DNA of 11,469 nt from Chloroflexota bacterium (lineage in GTDB: Bacteria; Chloroflexota; Anaerolineae; 4572-78): positions 1 through 11,469 of the forward strand of contig JAJRUC010000541.1 in the NCBI GenBank assembly GCA_024278015.1. The letters are read 5' to 3'. The notes beneath the pieces are model-generated. The model was not told the origin of the DNA and did no database searches. It was given only the letters and a program-made list of their open reading frames with translations. This document shows, piece by piece, positions 6,544 to 11,469 of this stretch. Each line of letters starts with the position of its first letter. Positions within the stretch are counted from its first letter, which is position 1. The translations under genes and the position numbers were made by a program.

Positions 6544-8397
6544 TTATTTTACCCATACCGGGTCCCAGTCATCGAAGTCGTTATTCGAGAGATTAACTAC
6601 GGCCCGGCTCTGCACATCTATCCGCCAAATTTGGGGCCGATGGCCGGAACCGTGATTGGACCAAAACGCAACTTGCTCTCCGGCCGGCGCCCAGGACGGA
6701 TGCTTGTCGAAATCCGCGTTTTCGGTGAGTTGCTGCGGGTTGCTGCCGTCCAGCGGCAACAGATACAAATCGCCGTGACCGGACCTGTCTGACACAAAGA
6801 CAATGCGCCCCCCGGCCGGGGACCAAACCGGGTCGTAATCGGCGGCGGAATGGGTGGTCAGCCGCACCTCAAAATTTCGGTTGGCCTGCACGCGCCACAA
6901 ATCAAACTGCCCCTGCCCGCGCACGGTAATCGCTTCGGTTCTGTCCGGCGAAAACGCCTCCCAGCGAACCGCCTCGTTGTACAAAAAAGCCCATTCCGGG
7001 GCCAGTGGTTTTTGTTCAGCGCCGTCGCCGTTCATTTGATAAATTTCCACGCGCCCGGCGCGATTGGTTTTGAACAGAATTTTGCCGCGCAACGCAGCCA
7101 GCATCTCCGCCACAGAAGGCGTGGCGGTAGACGGAGGCGGTTGTGCGGCCGGCGCCGGTGTTGGGGAAGGCAACGGCAGCGTGGCGGTGGGCGGGGGCGC
7201 GGTGGCCGGGGGGGGCAGTGGTGTGGCCGTGGCGGTGAGCGCGGGGGTATCGGTTGGGGTGGCGACGGGGATGGTCGGTTTTGGCGCAACGGGCTGCACA
7301 ACCACCGGCGTTTTGGTGGCAGACGGCGTGGCGGTGGGCGACGGGCCGGCGGCGCGGGCGGCAAGGGTCGGCGCCGGCGTTTTGGGCGCAAATATCGCCG
7401 GAGGATTAAGAGCAAAGCCGGCCGCAACCAACGCAATAATCAGTATTCCCCCCCAACGGGCCAGTTGCCGCCGGCGCTGCGCTGCGGCCCCGGCCTCATT
7501 TGCTGCGACGGGCAGAGGCAATATTGTGGTGGGCGCTTCCGGGGGTTCGGGCAGATGCCGGCCGGCGGATGGGCTTTGGGATAACGCGGCAGACAGAGCG
7601 CCGGCCATTTCCGGCGCCGACGAGAATCGACGGGCGGGATTTTTAGCCAGCGCTCTTTGCACAACGTCATTAACGGCTGCCGGAATATCGGGGTTAAAAT
7701 CGCGGGGATTGGGTATGGGGGCCTCGGTGTGTTTTTGGATGACGCCCCACGGCGACTCGGCCACAAAGGGCAGGGTTCCGGTCAGCATTTCAAACAACAA
7801 AACACCCAGCGAGTAAATATCGACGGCGGGGGTTATCGCTGCGGGCCGGGTAAAAAATTCCGGGGCGGCGTAATACGGGGCCTCGGTGGGCGGATGCGTC
7901 CCCACAATCTGGAAATCTGTCAGGTAAACCAATTTGTCTTTATTGAGGATGATATTGGACGGTTTGATATTTTGATGGACAACGCCCCCGACATGAGCGG
8001 CGGCCACCGCAACCGCCACAGCGGTAAACACGGCTTCCAAACCGAAGAAAGGCCATTCTACGGTACGCAAAAACCATTGCCCCAGGTCGTCCCCGTCAAG
8101 CCAGGGCATAACCAGGTAATAGCCGAAATCCCACGCGCCGAAATCGAGCGTCGGGGCAATACCAGGATGCGTTAGCTTGGCAAGTTGCGTCATTCGCCGA
8201 AAGATTGCGGTCTGGCGGGGGTCTTCGTCCAGCCCGGACAAGACAATTTTTATGGCGACATCAGGCCCGGTTTGCGCCTTTCGCGCCCGGTAGATGCGCC
8301 GGCGGCGACCCTGCCCCACCGCAGACAGCAAACGATATTGGCCGATGGTGCGGCCAATCAAGGTGTGTCGATTTGAATCCGGCTGTGGAGAGGCCAT
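6544..8397 (-). CDS. Transmembrane Ser/Thr kinase homologue, predicted pseudokinase, with extracytoplasmic propeller repeats
   Basis: The 617-residue protein has a PknB-like kinase fold (about 15-270), a membrane segment (about 315-331, after RRRQLARW, so kinase inside), a Pro/Thr/Ala-rich linker (about 335-430) and TolB/PD40-like beta-propeller repeats to the end (DPVWSPAGGRIVFVSDRSG, HPSWAPAGEQVAFWSN, WDPVW). Fold landmarks are kept: VAIK Lys50, Lys145, Asn148, APE (178-180) and DIYSLGVLLFEMLTG. Catalytic ones are not: HRD is HQN (141-143, base Asp to Asn), DFG is DFQ (161-163), the alpha-C Glu position appears as Met69, and the Gly loop reads GQGRRRRIY. It therefore probably binds or scaffolds rather than phosphorylates. 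The propeller region holds only about four units, fewer than a usual closed propeller. The start is supported by AGGG 5 nt upstream. It is convergent with the histidine kinase gene; the 95 bp between them (6449-6543) shows no clear feature. Confidence 0.9.
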   Translation of the reverse strand: MASPQPDSNRHTLIGRTIGQYRLLSAVGQGRRRRIYRARKAQTGPDVAIKIVLSGLDEDPRQTAIFRRMTQLAKLTHPGIAPTLDFGAWDFGYYLVMPWLDGDDLGQWFLRTVEWPFFGLEAVFTAVAVAVAAAHVGGVVHQNIKPSNIILNKDKLVYLTDFQIVGTHPPTEAPYYAAPEFFTRPAAITPAVDIYSLGVLLFEMLTGTLPFVAESPWGVIQKHTEAPIPNPRDFNPDIPAAVNDVVQRALAKNPARRFSSAPEMAGALSAALSQSPSAGRHLPEPPEAPTTILPLPVAANEAGAAAQRRRQLARWGGILIIALVAAGFALNPPAIFAPKTPAPTLAARAAGPSPTATPSATKTPVVVQPVAPKPTIPVATPTDTPALTATATPLPPPATAPPPTATLPLPSPTPAPAAQPPPSTATPSVAEMLAALRGKILFKTNRAGRVEIYQMNGDGAEQKPLAPEWAFLYNEAVRWEAFSPDRTEAITVRGQGQFDLWRVQANRNFEVRLTTHSAADYDPVWSPAGGRIVFVSDRSGHGDLYLLPLDGSNPQQLTENADFDKHPSWAPAGEQVAFWSNHGSGHRPQIWRIDVQSRAVVNLSNNDFDDWDPVWVK

Positions 8398-8402
8398 AGC
8401 AA

Positions 8403-8451
8403 CCCTGCGTCACCATTCAGTAATTAAAGTACTCCCGACAAAATTATAACA
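8403..8451 (-). promoter_or_regulatory. Extended -10 promoter and ribosome site of the kinase-like gene
   Basis: On the minus strand TGTTATAAT (8443-8451) matches the extended -10 consensus TGnTATAAT exactly. No good -35 is visible, as is usual for this class. AGGG (8403-8406) precedes the ATG by 5 nt. It lies in the 85-bp gap after the glycosyltransferase gene, so the kinase-like gene can be transcribed independently of the glycan cluster. Confidence 0.6.
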
Positions 8452-8482
8452 CGAGCTGCTTGCATCGGCCTAAAGCGGGTAA

Positions 8483-9472
8483 TTATCTTTGGTTGCGCGT
8501 TAAATGCGGGGGTTTTGGGACGGGGCCGTCCATCTCCAGACGCTTCATGCGGTACAGGGTTTCTTCATTTATCAATCGGCCGGCGGCAATCAAATCGGCG
8601 ATAACGCCCATCATAAAAATGAGCAGCCCCAATATCAGCAGCGTGCCGCCAATCATCACCGATTGCAAAAACCTGCCATAGGTATTGGTTGCACCGTCGA
8701 GATAAAAATAGAAGAACCGGCCCAGCAGCAGCAGACCGCTCAGGAAAAAAGGCAGACTCAGGTAGAAGAAGGTTCTGAGCGGTTCGTAAAATGTGTACAG
8801 GCGCAAAATGGTGGCTGCGTTGCGTTTGATGTAGCTCCAGTTGCTTTTGATGAGCCGGGATTGGCGCAGGGGGGGATTAATTTCGATGGGCACGCTGGAG
8901 ATAATCAACCCTTTTTTGCCGGCCTGAATGATGGTTTCCAGGGTGTAGGTATATTTGGTAAAAATAGAAAATCGCATGGCGGCGTCGCGGGTCAGGGCGC
9001 GAAAGCCGCTGGTGGCGTCGGGCACGGTTGTGCCGGAGGCTATGCGCACCACCCAGCTTCCCCATCGCTGCAAAAAGCGTTTAAGCGGGGAGAAGTGCCG
9101 GATGGTGCGCGTTTGTCTGTCGCCGATGACCATATCGGCCTTGCCTTGCAGGATGGGGGCAATTAACCGGGGAATTTGGCTGCCCGGATACTGGTTATCG
9201 CCATCGGTGTTGACGATAATATCGGCGCCCAGGTGCAGGCAAGCGTTAAGGCCGGTTTGAAAGACCGCCGCCAGACCGCGATTATTCGGGTGGCGGACAA
9301 TGTGGGTCACGCCGAGTTTTTGGGCCACAGCTACGGTGTCATCGGTGCTGCCGTCATCAATGATGAGGGTTTCGATGCGGTCTACGCCGGGGATGCGGGT
9401 CGGCAGGGCGGCAACAGTTTGGGGCAGGGTGTCGGCTTCGTTATAGCACGGAATTTGGATGATGAGGTGCAT
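8483..9472 (-). CDS. GT2 family polyprenyl-phosphate-type glycosyltransferase (DPM1/ArnC-like)
   Basis: This 329-residue protein has an N-terminal GT-A domain: IPCYNEADTLP (7-17), IIDDGSTDDT (37-46, nucleotide-sugar binding), the metal-binding TDGDNQYPG (89-97) and ATSGFRA (153-159). Two C-terminal membrane segments follow (about 235-257 and 271-296). This layout fits transfer of a sugar from a nucleotide donor to a polyprenyl phosphate at the inner face of the membrane, supplying glycan assembly or protein glycosylation. The donor sugar cannot be read from the sequence. Its ATG lies 2 nt after the TGA of the methyltransferase gene and lacks a good ribosome site of its own, implying translational coupling. 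It is probably the last gene of the glycan operon. Confidence 0.9.
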   Translation of the reverse strand: MHLIIQIPCYNEADTLPQTVAALPTRIPGVDRIETLIIDDGSTDDTVAVAQKLGVTHIVRHPNNRGLAAVFQTGLNACLHLGADIIVNTDGDNQYPGSQIPRLIAPILQGKADMVIGDRQTRTIRHFSPLKRFLQRWGSWVVRIASGTTVPDATSGFRALTRDAAMRFSIFTKYTYTLETIIQAGKKGLIISSVPIEINPPLRQSRLIKSNWSYIKRNAATILRLYTFYEPLRTFFYLSLPFFLSGLLLLGRFFYFYLDGATNTYGRFLQSVMIGGTLLILGLLIFMMGVIADLIAAGRLINEETLYRMKRLEMDGPVPKPPHLTRNQR

Positions 9473-9474
9473 AG

Positions 9475-10473
9475 TCAGTCACTTTTTTGGGCAATTGCCA
9501 ACTGTGAAGGGAACACGGCCAGTATTGCAAAATTAATCAGAGGGATTTTACTGATAATTGTAACAATCCTGTTCCACGTGGCCGGATAACCATACGGCTC
9601 TACTTTTGGAAAAATTATCCTGAAGTTGTGCGGACCGAACGTTTGAATGAAGGCGCGTCTGACCTCAAAAACAGATAGCAGATGAATGTCCTCGTATACT
9701 TCGCCGGTGCGAAATTTAACATATGGCTTCATCCAGGCGCGCGGCAGCCAGCCCACCCATCGAATTTTCACATGGGGTTCTTTTGAAAAAATGTCGAAAC
9801 GATTATGCGAATCGGCGCAAAAGGCGCCGCCCGTTTTCAGTACCCGATGAATCTCGGCAAAAGCAGGTGCTACCCGAAACAAATGGTCCAATACATTCTG
9901 GGCGTGGCACCAACCAAATTGATTGTCCTTAACCGGCAAAACCTGAGCATAGGCCTGCACCAAATAAACATTGGTGATATTTTCCTGTTCGAGCAGCTTT
10001 TTGGTCAGCAGCAAACTGGGCAGGTCCGGCTCTATGCCTAAAACCCCGGCGTAGTCTGTCGCAAGGGGCAAAAGCCCCTTGCCGGTACCGCAGCCCAAAT
10101 CAAGAGCCACATCGAAAGAGAGGGGCGGTTTGCCAAAAATATCGTTCCACCTTTCAAGAAACATCCGGTAAAATTTCTGCCCCCGTCGAATATCAAGCCG
10201 GTAATCGGCATACATCGATACCAGATGCTCCGCTTCGGCAGAGGTAGCGCTAAGCATACTCACCAGACCTGAAAAATCGGACTGGTTGTAACTGACAGCC
10301 AGCCGGGTAAGGAGGGCCTGCTGTCGGCGGTCATCCTCCGGTCTGGGCCAGCGCAAATCCGGAATATTAAAATTAACCGGATACTGTTGCGTGCAATCCC
10401 GGCAGATTAAAGAATTATCGTTTTGTTCAAGCGTTCCCCGGCACTTTGGGCAGCAAATATAAGTGGGCAACAT
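9475..10473 (-). CDS. Class I SAM-dependent methyltransferase with N-terminal Zn-ribbon
   Basis: From ATG 10473 the protein has 332 residues. It opens with a Trm112-like zinc ribbon, CCPKCRGTLEQ and ICRDCTQQYPV (two CxxC pairs). A Rossmann methyltransferase domain follows: motif I ALDLGCGTGKGLLP, acidic end of strand 2 GVLGIEPD, then LPVKDNQFGWCHAQNVLDHL and EIHRVLKTGGAFCADSHN (Methyltransf_11-type order). The frame extends 19 codons further upstream to 10530, but GGAAGGA (10480-10486) sits 6 nt before the ATG at 10473, and the zinc ribbon starts a few residues in, so the shorter start is preferred. The C-terminus has a hydrophobic stretch (IPLINFAILAVF) that may touch the membrane. The location between an FkbM methyltransferase and a glycosyltransferase suggests a sugar or lipid-glycan substrate, which is inference. 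Confidence 0.87.
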   Translation of the reverse strand: MLPTYICCPKCRGTLEQNDNSLICRDCTQQYPVNFNIPDLRWPRPEDDRRQQALLTRLAVSYNQSDFSGLVSMLSATSAEAEHLVSMYADYRLDIRRGQKFYRMFLERWNDIFGKPPLSFDVALDLGCGTGKGLLPLATDYAGVLGIEPDLPSLLLTKKLLEQENITNVYLVQAYAQVLPVKDNQFGWCHAQNVLDHLFRVAPAFAEIHRVLKTGGAFCADSHNRFDIFSKEPHVKIRWVGWLPRAWMKPYVKFRTGEVYEDIHLLSVFEVRRAFIQTFGPHNFRIIFPKVEPYGYPATWNRIVTIISKIPLINFAILAVFPSQLAIAQKSD

Positions 10474-10479
10474 CCAAAA

Positions 10480-10486
10480 TCCTTCC
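10480..10486 (-). promoter_or_regulatory. Strong ribosome binding site fixing the methyltransferase start
   Basis: GGAAGGA on the minus strand is 6 nt upstream of ATG 10473-10471. No comparable site precedes the ATG at 10530, so this one decides the start. Confidence 0.7.
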
Positions 10487-10539
10487 CGACTAACATTAGA
10501 TTTGGGCCAAATTGGGAGCCACCCTATCACAAGTTCCGA

Positions 10540-11301
10540 TTATCGGCAAAACAGATGTCCGTTCTCAATGGGCGGCAGCGGGTCGGCCCCGGTTATGGAG
10601 GTATCGGTTTCGATATGATAGAGGATGTAACTGTGCCCCAACAGCCCCCGAATTAATTCTTGCGAAATCAGTCCGTGTAATTCCACAAATAATTGCGGTT
10701 TATGGCCGGCCAGAAGCGTTTGCATGCCATTAATAATATCCAGCTCGGCCCCTTCGGCATCGATTTTTACGAAATCCGGGATGGGTAAGGATTCCCGCTT
10801 CAAAAAATCATCCAAAGCGTAAATTTGCACCGAAACGACATCCGATTTTTGGGGAGCAACGGCTCTTTCTATTTTGATGGTACTTCTGGAAGGATAAACG
10901 GGGTCAATAATCATATCCATTATCCCCTCCTGAGCGCCAAATCCCACGTTAAATATCCGGATATTGCCGAATGTGTTGAGACTAATGTTGTGGCCCAGTT
11001 CTTCAAAGTTTCCGGGATTGGGTTCAAAAGTGAAAACCAGCCCTTCGGGGCCAACGGCTCCGGCAAAGAACAAGGTCAGGATACCCACGTATCCCCCGAC
11101 ATCGAAGACTGTTTTTCCGGCAAAATCAAGGCTCATCAGAAATTGTTCTTCTTTGGTCAGGGTTGTTTTTAACTTGAAACCAAATCCATACCGTCGTTTT
11201 AACCCTTTTGCCAGACCGTTACGCATGGTAAAGGTAAAATCTTTTAAAAAATATTCGGACCACTTCAACAGAAATACGACAAGTTTATTTATGGAAGGCA
11301 T
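10540..11301 (-). CDS. FkbM family methyltransferase
   Basis: The 253-residue length is typical of FkbM proteins. It shows motif I VFDVGGYVGILTLFFA (65-80), the strand-2 acidic VFTFEPNPGNFEEL and the family hallmark FVKIDAEGAELDIINGM, followed by PQLFVELHG. These enzymes are SAM-dependent O-methyltransferases, often acting on sugars in polysaccharide or natural-product clusters. GGTGA lies just upstream of the ATG at a short distance. The gene starts 22 bp after the stop of the upstream partial frame and ends 66 bp before the next start, so co-transcription with the methyltransferase and glycosyltransferase is likely. Substrate unknown; methylation of a surface glycan is inferred from the neighbours. 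Confidence 0.9.
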   Translation of the reverse strand: MPSINKLVVFLLKWSEYFLKDFTFTMRNGLAKGLKRRYGFGFKLKTTLTKEEQFLMSLDFAGKTVFDVGGYVGILTLFFAGAVGPEGLVFTFEPNPGNFEELGHNISLNTFGNIRIFNVGFGAQEGIMDMIIDPVYPSRSTIKIERAVAPQKSDVVSVQIYALDDFLKRESLPIPDFVKIDAEGAELDIINGMQTLLAGHKPQLFVELHGLISQELIRGLLGHSYILYHIETDTSITGADPLPPIENGHLFCR

Positions 11302-11323
11302 ATTTCACCAGGAAACTCAAATT

Positions 11324-11467
11324 TTATGGAACAGTGGAAATTAAATCACCCAAATATTTTGACTCGCCCGCGCTCACTTCAAATAAAAACGAATACTCTG
11401 TTCCGGGTTCCTCAACAAGAAACGACCCCACCGGACTCCAAACAACGACCCCGTATTTTCCGGGAGT
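11324..11467 (-). CDS. C-terminal end of an unidentified protein, cut by the right edge
   Basis: The minus-strand frame enters from the right edge and ends at TAA 11326-11324, giving 47 residues: starts TPGKYGVVVWSPVG, ends YLGDLISTVP. The alternating hydrophobic pattern (KYGVVVWSPVGSFLVEE, EYSFLFEVS) looks like beta-sandwich protein rather than random translation. The 22-bp gap to the FkbM start fits an operon. The other two minus-strand frames are closed sooner and look less protein-like. I do not recognise the family; a carbohydrate-binding C-terminal domain of a surface-glycan protein is only a guess. Confidence 0.5.
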   Translation of the reverse strand, partial: TPGKYGVVVWSPVGSFLVEEPGTEYSFLFEVSAGESKYLGDLISTVP

Positions 11468-11469
11468 CG

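Noticed and set aside
6850..7816. Long plus-strand open frames antisense to the kinase-like gene
   Set aside because: They are Gly/Arg-rich or Ala/Gly/Val-rich translations opposite the Pro/Thr-rich linker, a known artefact of GC-rich codon bias; the minus strand has clear domains.
8504..9166. Plus-strand open frame of 220 residues opposite the glycosyltransferase
   Set aside because: The minus strand shows all GT2 motifs and membrane segments; the antisense translation is low in motif content.
10474..10530. Longer start of the Zn-ribbon methyltransferase at 10530
   Set aside because: The 19 extra residues precede a conserved-type start, and a strong GGAAGGA site is placed for the ATG at 10473.

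Overview
The window looks like a chromosomal segment of a Chloroflexota-type bacterium (Anaerolineae-like), probably from a metagenome. This is inferred from gene content: a Ser/Thr-kinase-like protein with a Pro/Thr-rich linker and TolB-like propeller repeats, a soluble GAF histidine kinase, and GC-rich palindromic repeats of the form CCCTCTCCCC...GGGGAGAGGG both between and inside genes. No marker gene is present, so the taxonomy is tentative.

Layout. Left block, plus strand: (1) positions 2-1696, the 3' part of a type III-like restriction-modification methyltransferase gene (mod). It is interrupted by an intein (to 769) carrying a DUF559 PD-(D/E)XK nuclease; the intein ends directly before the Cys of the CGSGTT SAM-binding motif. 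(2) 1671-4295, the partner restriction/helicase subunit (res), overlapping mod by 26 bp, with a palindromic repeat inserted in frame. (3) 4296-4894, a 599-bp gene-free region with a strong bidirectional terminator hairpin, a candidate promoter and several repeats, including a 111-bp element with 11-bp perfect terminal inverted repeats. (4) 4895-6448, a GAF/histidine kinase gene broken by one in-frame TGA between the N box and the G1 box.

Right block, minus strand, convergent with the left: (5) 6544-8397, a transmembrane Ser/Thr kinase homologue whose key catalytic residues are substituted (HRD to HQN, DFG to DFQ, alpha-C Glu to Met, broken Gly loop), joined to an extracytoplasmic beta-propeller-like segment. 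It has its own extended -10 promoter. (6) 8483-9472, a DPM1/ArnC-like membrane glycosyltransferase; (7) 9475-10473, a SAM methyltransferase with an N-terminal Zn-ribbon; (8) 10540-11301, an FkbM methyltransferase; (9) 11324-11467, the C-terminal end of an unidentified protein running off the right edge. Items 9 to 6 are read leftwards; 9 to 6's neighbour (genes 9, 8, 7 and 6 being item numbers) are closely packed, and items 9, 8, 7 and the glycosyltransferase probably form one surface-glycan operon.

How the genes fit together: Mod and Res would form the type III-like R-M complex, and Mod can only be active after the intein splices out, because the insertion splits the SAM-binding loop. The glycosyltransferase and two methyltransferases fit synthesis and decoration of a cell-surface glycan. 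The strongest points for a second look are the nuclease-bearing intein in mod, the in-frame palindromic repeat in res, the predicted pseudokinase receptor and the histidine kinase nonsense codon.
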